DNA of 64,000 bases from Jaltomata sinuosa (GCA_003996215.1 QJPP01007248.1:620001-684000), one strand, 5' to 3'; shown: positions 1-11,729, counted from the first letter of the stretch. The notes: generated by a model not told the origin, from the letters alone. Translations and numbers: made by a program.

Positions 1-1067
1 CAAATTATGAAACTACTATCAGTACAATAATCTATATGTCAAAACAAGACTAATGATACCCATATTGCTATAATAATAGTCGGGTCAAAATTTGGGTCAG
101 AAATGGGCCCGTGGGCCTTGCGACCCAAAATTGGAAACCAAAAAATACACATGTGTTTCTTACTATCCCGGGAGCACATGCTCAAAATTTAAGCAGAAAC
201 GGACAATAATTGGGGCTTCAAATCAGCCTACCAATTATCAAATCAAAAAGGGAATCAAATGAATAAATTACGGGATTAAAGGATGGAATACTTACAATTT
301 GCGACGAGGAATCAATCACAGATGAGAAATTAGTTACTCCAATGCTAAGATATGATCCCACAATGATAATGGAGCTTGGAGCCATAGAAACAATGGAGAA
401 ATGTGGATTTTTGGTGAAGAAAATGAAGGAGAAGGTATATATACATACAATGATTTGTTCATCGCTATCGCGAAGAAAAATCTTCGAGATCGCAATGAAC
501 AAACTGGCCAACTCATCGCGATCACAAGGGTTTTTCTTCGAGATCGCAATGAACAACTTTAGCCATACCAGAAACAGAAAAATAGCAGTGCTAAAAACTT
601 CTACGGGGCATTTCGGGAACAATCAAAACCCGATATACAAAAACTAATAGTGCTATTAGAGTGGAAACTACGTTCCGGACTCAACGAAATCTATGAAACT
701 TCTATACGAGGTCATTTCAGAAGAATGTTGACCCAAGTCAACACTAGCTAACGCCAACCAAACATCTAAAATGAGCCTGGATCACCCAAAACCCGAACCA
801 ACCAACTACCTAAAACAAACTCAGCATTCCGGAGCTAACAACGCTGAAGAAATTTCCATCCGAGGCCATCTTCTCCAAATGTTGACCAAAGTCAACAATT
901 TCAAAATCTTAAAGCTCTAAAATAAGGAATGGCCAAAAGACCAAACAAATGGTCCGGGCATCAAACTACCGATCCCAGCGAGCCATAAATGACTTGAGGC
1001 CACTACAGGCAAGCTCTAACAGTATAAGATAGGAGAACACGCGTAAATGACCGGATGGGTCATTACA
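1..1067 (-). repeat. 5' portion of a long Ty3/gypsy LTR (F-type), cut by window start
   Basis: On the minus strand this begins TGTAATGACCC at 1067 and runs leftwards out of the window. It matches the order of landmarks in the LTR at 59227-62297: the TGTAATGA terminus, two passages with paired GTTGAC/GTCAAC words, a CG-rich block of TCGCGAT-like repeats (plus positions about 455-560), a TATA box (plus 434-444) and a GTAAGT donor-like site near plus 297. About the first third of a 3 kb LTR is present. Small ORFs here are shadows. Bases 1068-1072 (AAATG) would be the target duplication, but its partner lies outside the window. Confidence 0.72.
434..444 (-). promoter_or_regulatory. TATA box of the leftmost LTR
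   Basis: The minus strand reads GTATATATACC directly downstream of the TCGCGAT-type repeat block. The position and spacing agree with the TATA box in the related LTR at 60147-60156, so it is the probable U3 promoter of this LTR. Confidence 0.5.
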
Positions 1068-1600
1068 AAATGATATTGCTTGCTTGTTATTACATAGTTG
1101 TACTACTTACTCAGCTTTGGTTTACTGTTCATATATTGTTTATTGGAGTTGACCAATGATTCTACCAATACATTGTGGTTTTGTGTACTGATACTGTACT
1201 TGCTTTCCTTTTGTGAGTACAAGACATATTCCGGTGGTTGCTACGCGACCTCAGTTATAGTCTTGACGATTCTAGATTCCAAGGATGAGCTACTTTTTCC
1301 GAGATACCATGGTTTCATCTAGTACATCTCTACTCCATTGTTTCAGACTTAGACTCATTTGTTTTGAGGTTGTATCCCCGCATTCTAGATATTAGTAGAT
1401 GTTTTGGTACAATGACTTTTAGATTCTAGGGGTATTTCCACAGGATCTTTACTTTAAGTATTGTTTTAGCTATGAGTGGTAGTTTAAATTAATGCAACTG
1501 GTTTTGAGTTGTTAGTTTCACTAAGTGCTGAGTTAGGTTATTGGTTCACTCATCTGGGGGTTTTGGGTGGGTTCCACTCATGGCGGTTTGGGTCATGACA
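1068..1600 (+). repeat. 3' end remnant of a plus-strand gypsy-type LTR
   Basis: The stretch ends GGGTCATGACA at 1600, preceded by a GGTTCACTCATCTGGGGG-like passage. This is the same order of signals seen at the 3' end of the D-type LTR (35110-35178). No primer-binding site follows, so only the LTR tail survives. The left side is interrupted by the minus-strand LTR ending at 1067. The 1098-1322 ORF lies within it and has no recognisable protein. Bases 1601-1834 downstream hold nothing I can assign. Confidence 0.5.
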
Positions 1601-1834
1601 GTATCATCAGTTGACACGAATCAAATCATACAATATCACATAGAAATCCATAGAAAAACATACAACTTGGGGTTTTTTAGACAGAGGTCTTTTAGTTGAC
1701 AAGCCTTAATACCTTGACATACCGCAAGTCTTATGATTTAAAAAGCAAACATTGTTCCCTATCATGCAAGACCTCTTTCACTAATCCCCAGTAAGTTCTA
1801 TGCACTCAAACCCCAATGCTTCCCTACCCTTGAT

Positions 1835-3434
1835 TGTAACACCCCAGAACTTCCAAGACCAGACTAAGCTCAGAACACCAGTAGAAAATAATTTTTTTAG
1901 AAGAAGTTCAAGTTCCCAGGAATCACGGCTCAAACCATGGACCGTCGTTCAAAATAATGGTTCATTATTTGAAACCGTAATCCCTGAACTAATAGCCTAT
2001 CAATTTTGCCCTAGGGACCATGGTTCAGGCAATGAATCATTGTTCAAAAGAATGGTCCATCGTTCAAACCATAGTTCCAATTCTAGTAGACCCTCAGCTC
2101 TGTCTTCAGAAACCACGAGTCCCTTGACGATCCATCGTTCAGAAGAACGGTCCATTATAAGGAGTTGTAATTTCCCAGAATCAGAGGACCCCAGTTCCAA
2201 AACTAGGAAGCATGGGTCAAACTATGGGCCATCGTTCAGAAAGACGGACCATCCTGTTGAACCGTCGTTCCTAGGACCAGAGACCCTAAAATGCACAAGT
2301 AGAACCACAGCTCCAGCTGACGGTCCATTGTTCAGAAGGATAGTCCGTCAACCAAGCCATAGTCCCTGAGCGCAATTTTCTGGAGATTCTTTTAAACGTT
2401 CCCAGGGGCAGTCCAGTCTTTTCCCAAATATTTTAATTCTGACCCTATGTTGTTTTTGGGGTAATTAAAGGGTTTTTAACTCTATTTCTCCCTCATTACT
2501 CCTAAATCACTCATACTTAGAAAATCTCTCAAGAACAGAATGCTCTCTCTCAAGAACAAGGCAAAAAGGGTTTTCTCCAAGTTCCTCTCAAAATACAAAG
2601 GTTCAATCGTAGAATCTTCATAGAGGTATGTGGGATTTCACTAGTGGGTTCCTTTCACCCATTTGGTCCCTATAACTCATCAAATCCCTTCAGTTCTCCA
2701 TAAATGCTAAAAACCTAGGGTTCAAAGACCTTAGAAAATTCTTGCTATTCAGATGTTATGGAATTATATAATGCTTAGTTCATGTTTCTTGAAGAATCAG
2801 TATAGTTCATGTACAGAGTTCAGAACCCTAACTTGTTGTAATTTTCAGTAATCTATTGATTATACATGTTAGGCAGACTCAGTCAGATGATCAGATTTTT
2901 GAATTTGAATGTCATATCCGATAACTTAGTTGTGTGCATTCTCAGATTATATCACTATTTTGAGCTATCCAGTGTTATAGGTGCATGCTAGCTTATATTA
3001 AGTTGGGAGTAGACTTAGTACCGAGCGGACAAGGGATGAGGGCTTAGCTGTGAGCTTAGGCTATGACCCTTAGTAGAAATCCCCAAGTCCCAGAAATATG
3101 GCGCCACCGTAGGTTTGAAGGAGTCAGCTGTCAGACTAGGCTGCACCTCCTTGTCCCTTGTGGACATCAGCAGTGGATCTACGTCAGACTCATTTGTACT
3201 CTAGGCAAGGTATGAACGCCCTTCCATCCAGAGTTATAGGTTAGCCCTATAGTTAGCTCAGCTTGGGGTATGTCGGTTAGTAGTATCTCCCACAGTTAGT
3301 TTCATGTGCATTGACCTTGTATTCAGTACTCATGTTCAGTATTCAGATCAACATGTTATTTCATGATTTAGACTTGGTCACTGCATTCAGTACAACTCTC
3401 GGTTAAAGTTCAGCATGTTTATTCTTTTGTTCAG

Positions 3435-3471
<37 letters not shown>

Positions 3472-3942
3472 TATATATATATTATATACTATAATATATA
3501 GTATATATATATATATAGCTATATATTGTTCAGTCCATCTTGTATCCTGCATGCTCAGTACATTCAAAGTACTGACGCATACTTTTGTGCTACATTATTT
3601 CATGATGTAAGTTCAGGCACTCAGCATCCAGATCCCGCCTAACTTGACCTCCGATCTGTACTCAACAGCTCAGTGGTGAGTCCCCAATAGTTCGGGGACA
3701 ATAGACATGCCTTTATTTCACTATTTATCTTCAGTTTTCAGTTTTGCTAGAGTTAGTTGGGGGCATGTACCAGCAACTCCTATTCAGTTACCCGCTTTCA
3801 GATAATTAATTTCTTTAGTTTTCCGCATAGTACATATCTTTAAATTGGTTTTACTTAGATATGCCATGCCATGGTTTAGCTTGGGGTCACTCGTGACACT
3901 AAGCACCATGTCACGTCTAGGGGGTAGCCTCAGGGCGTGACA
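1835..3942 (+). repeat. 5' LTR of element A
   Basis: Starts TGTAACACCCC and ends GGGCGTGACA, immediately before AACTTGGTATCAGAGC. The U3 portion (about 1930-2350) carries many imperfect copies of short words such as GGTCCATCGTTC and their inverses. A probable splice donor AG/GTATGT lies at 2625/2626. The last third has an (AT)n tract. The 189-codon ORF at 1800-2369 is an accidental reading of the U3 repeats. Confidence 0.9.
3434..3520. repeat. (AT)n microsatellite in the 5' LTR of A
   Basis: About 85 bp of almost pure AT/TA alternation with a few breaks. The matching place in the 3' LTR (about 10578-10600) has only a short ATATATATAAATATATA version, so the tract expanded after insertion. Confidence 0.9.
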
Positions 3943-3946
3943 AACT

Positions 3947-3958
3947 TGGTATCAGAGC
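3947..3958 (+). other. Primer-binding site of element A (tRNA-iMet type)
   Basis: TGGTATCAGAGC follows the 5' LTR end by four bases. It is complementary to the 3' end of initiator methionine tRNA, the usual primer for plant chromoviruses. The same dodecamer occurs at 35182-35193 in element D. Confidence 0.88.
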
Positions 3959-4163
3959 ATAAGGTTCAAGTGTCCTAGGATGTCTGAAAGCCGCATCAAG
4001 TAGAGTCTCCTTTATAGGTGTGAAGCGCGCCACACTTATGGAGGAGGGGCTATGAGACGTTATTAAGAATAACTTCCTTTCTTTCTTTTCCAGCTCGTTC
4101 TATAGAGTGTGAACTTAATTAATCTCTCTCTATGCTAACACGTGCTCTTCGCATTTCAAAAAA

Positions 4164-5215
4164 ATGCCTCCAAGAAGAGCTAACGCTAAGAACCAGCCAG
4201 TAGCCCCAACAGACCCCTTAAAAAAGCAGGTTACGCATGCTGAATTCAGGGCTGCCTTCCAAGTGCTCACTCAAGCCATGACCGCTCAGGTCAACCAGCA
4301 ACCTACCGCACCAGCTGCACCTCAGGTAAATACTGCTGCAGCCAGAATCTGAGACTTCACTCGAATGAACCCTTCAGAGTTTCACGGGTCCAGGTCAGAA
4401 GAGGATCCCCAAGAGTTCCTTGAGGACATACAGAAGGTCACTGACATTATGGGTGTCACTTCAGTCGAGGGTGCAGACTTGGCCGCTTATCAGCTAAAGG
4501 GAGTGGCCTACACTTGGTACCAACAGTGGAAGGAATCTCATTGTATCGATGCAGAACAAGTGACTTAGGATGTGTTCAAGACTGCTTTCCTGGACAGATT
4601 CTTTCCACTAGAGCTTAGGGAAGCTAAGGTGTAGGAATTCATCAACTTGAGGCAGGATGACATGAGTGTACAAGACTACGCTCTGAAGTTCACACAGTTA
4701 TCCAAGTATGCTCCAGCGATAGTAGCTGACTCCCAAGCTCGCATAAGCAAGTTCGTGTCGGGTGTGTCCAATGATGTAGTCAAGGAATGCAAGGCGGCCA
4801 TGCTTGTGAAGGAAATGGACTTCTCCAGGTTAGTTACTTATGCTCAATAGATTGAGGAGGAAAAGGTCAAGAAAAGGGGAGGTGATGCTAAGAGGACTAG
4901 GACAGATGAGTATAGCCACTTTCAGCAGAGGTCAGAGGATGGAAGTCACTCTCAGTATCGACAAGAAAATTCAGCACCAACTCCATCTTCTGCTAGTGCC
5001 CCAGTGCCTAAGTTCAGGAATGACCGACGGGGTAGAGCGTCTGGCTCCAAGTCCAAGGTTCGGTTACTAGTGGGTGCACTAATCCGATGTGCAAGAAGTG
5101 TGGTAAGAACCACCAAGGTGAGTGCATGAAAGGCAACGGAAATTGCTTTGCATATGGTAAGCCAGGTCACATGATGAGGTATTGCTATAATTTCTCAGAA
5201 GGGTAAGGAAGTTCG
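4164..5215 (+). pseudogene. gag: gag of element A (capsid and zinc knuckle), broken
   Basis: Encodes the structural protein of the retrotransposon particle. The ATG at 4164 begins MPPRRANAKNQP, a basic, Gln/Pro-rich N-terminus. The capsid part carries the motif pattern of plant gypsy gag (NPSEFHGS near 4370, WYQQWKES near 4515, LRQDDMSVQDY near 4645). A CCHC-like zinc knuckle with unusual spacing (CKKCGKNHQGEC) lies at about 5090-5125, followed by CFAYGKPGH, in which the second Cys of the next knuckle is Tyr. In-frame stops occur at 4350-4352 (TGA), 4566-4568 (TAG), 4632-4634 (TAG) and about 4848 (TAG). The zinc-knuckle part is in another frame, so there is one frameshift before it and a compensating one before the protease. 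The protein cannot be made intact. Confidence 0.85.
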
Positions 5216-7391
5216 CCCTCAGACTCAGACCGGTTTTACAGCAGCTCCCATAGGTCACCCTACTCAGCAGGGTGCCTCATCTGGTACGGGTGGCGGTCAG
5301 CACCAGAACAGGTTGTATGCACTTCAGGGTCGTCAGGACCAGGAAGATTCTCCCGATGTGGTCATGGGTATGTTACGAGTCTTTAATTCCGATGTTTATG
5401 CATTGTTAGATCCAGGAGCTACGCTTTCTTTGGTTACTCCATATATAGAAGTAAACTTTGATGTCAGTCCATAAACTCTTCTAGAACCCTTCTCAGTCTC
5501 TACTCCAGTTGGTAACCTAGTTATAGCTAGACGTGTATATAAAAATTGCCCAGTCCAAGTTTCCCAGAAAGTCACCTCAGCAAATCTTGTAGAGTTAGAA
5601 ATGGTAGATTTTGATATCATTCTAGGCATGGATTGGTTACATTCCTGTTATGCCTCAGTCGATTGCAGAACTAGGATCGTTCGCTTTCAATTTCCTAACG
5701 AACCAGCCCTAGAGTGGAAGGGTAGTAATTCATTGCATGTAGGCCATTTTATTTCCTATCTTAAGGCCAGAAAGATGATTTCCAAATGGTATATCTATCA
5801 TCTAGTTCGAGTTAAGGATTCAAACTCTGAAACCCCAACTCTTGAGTCAGTTCTAGTAGTCAGTGAGTTTCCAGAAGATCTTCATGGAGTCCCTCCAGAA
5901 AGGGAAATCGACTTTAGAATTGATCTCCTTCAAGATACCCAGCCTATCTCAATTCCTCCTTATAGAATGGCTCCAGCTAAGCTCAAGGAATTGAAAGAAC
6001 AGTTGAAGGACCTTTTATAAAAAGGCTTCATCAGACCCAACATCTCACCATGGGGTGCTCCAGTATTGTTTGTGCATAAGAAAGATGGTTCTCTCAGGAT
6101 GTGCATAGACTACCGTAAGTTGAATAAAGTCACAATCAAGAACAAATATCCTATCCCCATAATTGATGACTTATTTGACCAGCTTCAGGGTGCCAGTTAT
6201 TTCTCTAAGATAGACCTCAGATCCGGCTATCATCAGCTTAGAGTCAGAAATAGTGACATCCCGAAGACAGCCTTCAGAACTCGGTATGGTCACGATGAAT
6301 TTGTTGTTATGTCTTTTGGACTAACCAATGCTTCTGCAGCTTTCATGGACTTAATGAATAGGGTGTTAAAATAGTATTTGGACTTGTTCGTCATCATCTT
6401 CATTGATGATATCCTCGTTTATTCTAGAAATAAAGAGGAACATGCGACTCATCTGAGGGTTGTTCTGCAAACTCTCAAGGATCGCCAGCTATTTGCTAAG
6501 TTTAGCAAGTCTGAATTCTAGTTACAGTCGGTCACTATCCTTGGTCATGTAGTATGCAGAGAAGGGATCCTTGTTGATTCTCAGAAGATTGAGGCTGTAA
6601 AGCACTAGCCTAGACCCACCTCTCCTACAGATATTAGAAGTTTCTTGGGTTTGGCCGGCTATTACAGAAGGTTCGTTGAAGGATTATCATCTATAGCATC
6701 CCCATTGACTAGATTGACTCAGAAAAAGGTCAAGTTTCAGTGGTCAGATGAGTGTGAGCAGAGTTTCTTAGAACTGAAGACCAAGTTGACTACAACTCCT
6801 GTCTTGAATCTACCTGATGGTTCAGATGGTTACGTGGTTTATTGTGATGCATCTAGAGTTGGCCTGGGCTGTGTCTTAATGCAGCAGGGTAAGGTCATAG
6901 CTTATGCCTCCATACAGCTTAAGGTCCATGAGAAGAATTATCCGACTCATGACCTCGAGCTTGCAGCGGTGGTATTTGCCCTAAAGATGTGGAGGCACTA
7001 TTTGTATGGTGTCCATGTTGACGTGTTCACAGACCATAAGATCCTCCAGTATGTGTTCACCCAGAGAGAGTTGAACCTTCGTCAGAGGAGATGGCTTGAG
7101 TTCCTCAAGGATTATGACATGAATGTGCTCTACCACCCGGGTAAGGCCAACGTAGTGGCTGATGCCCTCAGTAGACTGTCTATGGGTAGTGTGTCTCATG
7201 TTGAGGAAGAAAAGAGAGAACTAGCCAGAGACGTTCATCACCTGGATCACTTAGGGGTTTGCCTTATGGACACATTAGAAGATGGTGTGATAGTTCAAAA
7301 TGGAGCAGAATCTTCCATAGCAGCAGAGGTTAAGGAGAAACAAGATAGTGACCCTATATTGCTTCAGTTGAAGGGTGCAGTTCATCAGTAG
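5216..7391 (+). pseudogene. pol: pol N-half of element A: protease, reverse transcriptase, RNase H
   Basis: Enzyme part that processes the polyprotein and copies RNA into DNA. The aspartic protease motif reads LLDPGATLSLV near 5404, followed by FDIILGMDWLHS near 5612. RT begins near 6000 and has CIDYRKLNK, the FSKIDLRSGYHQL palm motif and the catalytic FIDD at about 6399-6410. RNase H has VYCDASRVGLG (near 6838) and THDLELAAVVFALK (near 6945). All of it stays in one frame, the frame of gag. Damage is almost only nonsense changes, for example TAG at 6519-6521 and 6606-6608 where element B keeps TGG, plus stops near 5474, 6018, 6374 and 7389. Confidence 0.88.
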
Positions 7392-8760
7392 AGAGTAGGG
7401 GTTTTATCCCAAGGGGGAGATGGTGTACTTCGCTACCAGGGTCGCTTGTGTGTTTCAAATGTGGGTGAGTTCAGGCAGTAGATCCTTACAAAAGCGCATA
7501 GTTCCAGATATTCCATTCATCCAGGTGCCACTAAGATGTACCATGATCTACAGGAAGTCTATTGGTAGAATGGCATGAAGAGGGACATTGCGGATTTTGT
7601 GGCCAAGTGTCCCAATTGTCAGCAGGTAAAGGTAGAACATCAGAAACCGGGAGGTGTGACTCAGGATATTAGCATTCCTACTTAGAAGTGGGAAGTGGAT
7701 AACATGGATTTTATAACAGGTCTACCCCGTACTCGCAGGCAGCACGATTCCATTTGGGTAAAAATGGAAAGAATTACCAAGTCAGCTCACTTCTTAGCAG
7801 TCAAGACTACAGATTCAGCAGAAGATTATGCAAGGCTCTACATAAGTTAGATATTCAAGATGCATGGAGTTCCCTTGTCTATCATCTCAGATAGAGGCCC
7901 TCAGTTTACATCTCACTTCTGGAAGTCATTCCAGAAAGGTCTTGGCACTCAGGTAAAGCTCAGCACAGCAATACACCTGTAGAAGGATGGTCAGGTAGAG
8001 CGTACAATTCAGACTTTAGAGCCCATGTTGAGAGCTTGCGTGATCAATTTCAAGGGTAGTTGGGATGATCACCTACCTCTCATAGAGTTCACCTACAATA
8101 ACAACTACCATTCCAGCATTCAGATTGCCCCATACAAGGCTCTATATGGGCACATATATAGATCACCTGTTGGTTTGTTTGAGGTAGGTGAAGCAGCCAT
8201 GATTGGACCATATTCGGTTCATGAGGCTATGGAAAAAGTTCAGCTCATCAGATACAGGCTTAAGACAGCTTAGAGTCATCAGAAATCCTATGCAGATGTT
8301 AGGAGAAGAGACTTAGAGTTCGAAAGTGATGATTGAGTTTTCCTGAAAGTGTCACCCATGAAGGGTGTGATGAGATTTGGCAAGAAAGGGAAGCTCAGTC
8401 CCAGATATGTAGGCCCTTACAAGATCCTGAAAAGGGTTGGTAATGTGGCTTATGAGTTAGAGTTGCCAGCAGAATTAGCAGCTGTTCACCCAGTCTTTCA
8501 CATTTCCTTGCTGAAAAAGTGTGTGAGTGATCCGACATCGATTGTCCCCTTAGAAAGTGTGGTTGTGAAGGATAGCATCACCTATAAGAAGGTTCCAGTT
8601 TAGATTATTGACCGTCAGGTTCGTCGATTGAGAAATAAGGAAGTCACTTCAGTCAAAGTTTTATGGAGGAACCAGTCCGTAGAGGGAGCTACTTGGGAAG
8701 CAGAAGATGTCCAAGTACCCTCACCTCTTTCCCTCTGACTCAGTTTCAGCTTGAGGTAAC
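7392..8760 (+). pseudogene. pol: pol C-half of element A: integrase and chromodomain
   Basis: Integrase inserts the DNA copy and the C-terminal chromodomain is thought to direct it to heterochromatin. The zinc-binding HHCC region is at about 7515-7630 (HPGATKMYHDL, CPNCQQ). The catalytic core runs about 7690-8200 and contains NMDF, SIISDRGPQF near 7890 and the QVERTIQTLE helix near 7990. The GPY/F-like part (GPYKILKRVG) is near 8415 and the chromodomain (RQVRRLRNKEV to VEGATWEAE) is at about 8610-8705. Many stops interrupt it, including near 7389, 7481, 7569, 7683, 7848, 7981, 8272, 8337 and 8602. The frame itself is kept throughout. The last codons diverge from element B after WEAE. Confidence 0.86.
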
Positions 8761-8948
8761 AATTCCTCTTCAGTCTCTCAGTTTACTCTTGTGTAATTTA
8801 GTCTCAAGTACTTTGTTCCATCAGCTTTCCTTGCATTTCAGCTTATGTGCATGTTCATGGAACTCAGTTCAGTCAGGTATCAATTTATAGTACTCAGTTG
8901 GTAAGGACTTCAGCTCTTTCCCTCCAAACTCAGCTTGTTCAATCGTCA

Positions 8949-8980
8949 TTCGAGGACGAATGATCCCAAGGGGGAGATAT
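8949..8980 (+). promoter_or_regulatory. Polypurine tract region of element A
   Basis: A conserved TTCGAGGACGAATG word is followed by a CCCAAGGGGGAGATA tract that ends directly at the 3' LTR start (8981). It would prime plus-strand synthesis. The same arrangement is found, mutated, in reverse at 16848-16885 in element B. Confidence 0.85.
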
Positions 8981-11101
8981 TGTAACACCCCAAAACTTCC
9001 AAGCCCAGACTAAGCTCAGAAAACCAGTAGAAAATAAAATTTTTAGATGAAGTTCAAGTTCCTAGGAATCACGGCTCAAACCACGGACCGTCATTCAGAA
9101 GAACGGTCCATTGTTTGAAACCATAATCCTTGAACCAGTAGCCCATCAGTTCTGCCTCAGGGACCACGGGTCAGGCAATATACCATTGTTCAGAAGAACG
9201 GTCCATCATTCAAATCGTAGTCCCAATTCAAGTAGACCCTCAGCTCTGTCTTCAGAAACCACGAGTCCCTTGACGAGACATCGTTTAGAAGAACGGTCCA
9301 TCTTGAGGAGTCATAATTTCCCAGAATCAGAGGACCCCAATTCCAGCCCCAGGAACCATGGGTCAAACGACGAGCCATCGTTCAGAAGGATGGACATTCC
9401 TGTTGAACCGTCGTTCCTAGGACCAGAGACCTTAAAATGCACAGGCAGAACCACGGCTCCAGTTGACGGTCCATCGTTTAGAAGGACGGTCCATCAACCA
9501 AGTCGTAGTCCCTGCGCGAATTTCTGCAGATTCTTTTAAACTTTCCCAGGGTAAGTCCAGTCTTTTCCCAATTATTTTAATTCCGCCCTATGTCATTTTT
9601 GGGGTAATTAAAGGTTTTTTAACTCTATTTCTCCCTCATTACTCCAAAATCACTCATACTTAGCAAATCTCTCAAGAACAAAACGCTCTCTCTCAAGAAC
9701 AAGGAAAAAAGGGTTTTCTCCAAGTTCCTCTCAGAATCCAAAGGTTCAATCGTAGAATATTCATACAGGTATGTGGGATTTCACTAGTGGGTTGGTTTCA
9801 CCCATTAGGTCCCTATCACTTAGTCAAATCCCTTAAGTTCTCCATAAATGCTAAAAACCTAGGGTTCATAGACCTTAGAGAATTCTTGCTATTCAGATGT
9901 TATGGAATTATATAATGCATAGTCCATGTTTCTTAGAGAATCAGTTTAGTTTATGTACATAGTTGAGAACCCTAACTTGTTGTAATTTTTAGTACTCCAT
10001 AGATTATACATGTTAGGAAGACTCAGTCAGATGATCAGATTTCTGAATTTCAATATCATATCCTACAACTTGGTTGTGTGCATTCTTAGATTATATCAGT
10101 ATTTTGAGCTATCTAGTGTTATAGTTGCATGCTAGTTTATATTCAATTGGGAGTAGACTTAGTACCGAGCGGACTAGGGATGAGGTCTTAGCTGTCAGCT
10201 TAGTCTATGACCCTTAGTAGAAGTCCCCAAGTCCCAGAACTACTGCGCCACCGTAGGTTTGAAGGAGTAAGCTGTCAGACTAGGCTGCACCTCCTTGTCC
10301 CTTGTGGACATCTGCAGTGGATCCACATCAGACTCATTTGTACCCTTGGTAAGGTATGAACGCCCTTCCATCCAGGGTTACAGGTTGGACCCACAGTTAG
10401 CTCATCTTGGGGTATGTCGGTTAGTAGTATCTCCCACAGTTAGATTTATGTGCATTAACCTTGTATTCAGTACTCATGTTCAGTATTCAGATTAGCATGT
10501 TATTTCATGATTTATACTTTGTCACTGCATTCAGTACAACTCTCAGTTAAAGTTTAGCATGTTTATTCTTTTGTTCAGTTATATATATAAATATATATTG
10601 TTTAGTCCAACTTGTATCCTGCATGCTTAGTACATTCAAAGTACTGACGCATACTTTTGTGCTACATCATTTCATGATGTAGGTTCAGGCACTCAGCATC
10701 CAGATCTTGAGCTCCAGTCCGTACTCAGCAGCTCAGTGGTGAGTCCCCAGTAGTTCGGGGACAGTAGACATGCCTTTATTTCAGTATTTATCTTTAGTTT
10801 TTAGTTTTGCTAGAGTTAGCTGGGGGCATGTCTCAGCAACTCCTATTCAGTTAGATGGCTTTCAGACATAGCCTAGATTCAACACTTTTAGTATTGTTAT
10901 TCAGTCAATACTCAACCAGATTCTTATATTCAAATTTCATTTGGGCTCTTCCCGCTTTCAGATAATTAATTGCTTTAGTTTTCCGCACATTACATATCTT
11001 TAAACTGGTTTTACTTAGATATGCCATGCTATGGGTCAGCTTGGGGTCACTCGTGACACTAAGAACCGTGTCGCATCCAGGGGTAGCCTCAGGGCATGAC
11101 A
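8981..11101 (+). repeat. 3' LTR of element A
   Basis: Starts TGTAACACCCC and ends GGGCATGACA. It aligns with 1835-3942 throughout: U3 repeat block at about 9075-9500, donor-like CAG/GTATGT at 9768/9769, a short AT tract near 10580 and the same terminal passage. An insertion-like stretch near 10865-10950 (CAGACATAGCCTAGATTC and following) is absent from the 5' LTR at about 3800. ORFs 9111-9539 and 10295-10495 are LTR readings, not genes. Confidence 0.9.
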
Positions 11102-11540
11102 TTGACCTCCCACTGATTTGGCAATAAAGAAAACATACCCACTCCAGTAACTCGGTCATGCCTTAACACCCTACAATCTTTAGACTCGCCCAAGTCTACC
11201 CACCATAATAATCTAAAAGGGTGACACCCTTCACTCGTCAGTTCTGTTACAAAACCAAGCCTGACACTGTCACAAGTTGACATGCTACTCCCAACAAGAC
11301 CCTGAGTTAACAACCCTGACAATCAATCAGTATTCCAAGTCAACCAACATAACTCAACACAACAACTTACACTTCGTACCAACTACACCAGAATTGGACA
11401 CTATGGAATTAGGTCACATTATGCCATTGACCCAAACTTATCAAGGATCCCTAAGACCAGAACTATGGTAAATTACATGCATCCCAGGGTACCTAAACAC
11501 CACCTTTAGAAACACACCCAATGTAAGGTAAATAGTTAAC
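11102..11540. other. Unassigned flank of element A
   Basis: Begins with the 5 bp duplication partner TTGAC, then AC-rich sequence in the style of a minus-strand LTR, but I see no LTR terminus, protein motif or primer site. The three short ORFs here show no recognisable protein. Confidence 0.4.
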
Positions 11541-11729
11541 CCCGGTTCACATAAGGAACGAACATATATGATTATCAAATAACAGATAAGCCCGGTTCAC
11601 ACAAGAAACCAACATATATGAATATCAAATAACAGATAAGCTCGGTTCACATAAGGAACCAACATATATAAATATCAAATAATTGATAAGCCTGGTTCAC
11701 ACAAGGAACTAATATATATGAATATCAAT
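11541..11729. repeat. Tandem array, 50 bp unit, about 3.8 copies
   Basis: Units begin at 11541, 11591, 11641 and 11691, each with CGGTTCACA(T/C)AAG(G/A)AAC followed by an AACATATATGAATATCAAAT-like stretch. The fourth is incomplete. Copies differ by a few substitutions only. Confidence 0.9.

Larger units (their letters stand above)
2626..4093 (+). other. Candidate leader intron of element A (donor in LTR, acceptor before gag)
   Basis: The donor AG/GTATGTGGG sits at 2625/2626 inside the LTR leader. A strong acceptor, CTTTCTTTCTTTTCCAG with AG at 4092-4093, precedes the gag ATG (4164) by 70 nt. Removing this 1468 nt would delete the rest of the LTR, the primer-binding site and the untranslated leader from a gag mRNA. 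The same pair exists in element B on the opposite strand. This is inferred from splice consensus only. Confidence 0.45.
1835..11101 (+). mobile_element. Element A: complete, degenerate chromovirus-type Ty3/gypsy retrotransposon
   Basis: The 9.27 kb element reads 5' LTR 1835-3942, primer site 3947-3958, gag-pol about 4164-8750, polypurine tract 8962-8980 and 3' LTR 8981-11101. The flanking pentamers are TTGAT (1830-1834) and TTGAC (11102-11106), a 5 bp target duplication with one change. Domain order (gag, PR, RT, RNase H, IN, chromodomain) places it in Ty3/gypsy chromoviruses, most like the Tekay/Del group. By eye the two LTRs are only roughly 85-90 percent alike, so insertion is old. Element B is a minus-strand relative. 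Confidence 0.9.

Noticed and set aside
1800..2369. 189-codon plus-strand ORF
   Set aside because: It starts upstream of the LTR and runs through the U3 repeats. The counterpart in the 3' LTR (9111-9539) is a different length and broken. The protein is low-complexity Ser/Arg/Pro from the DNA repeats.
3434..3520. AT-rich tract as a replication origin or matrix attachment site
   Set aside because: It is a plain (AT)n microsatellite within one LTR, and the other LTR has only a short version.
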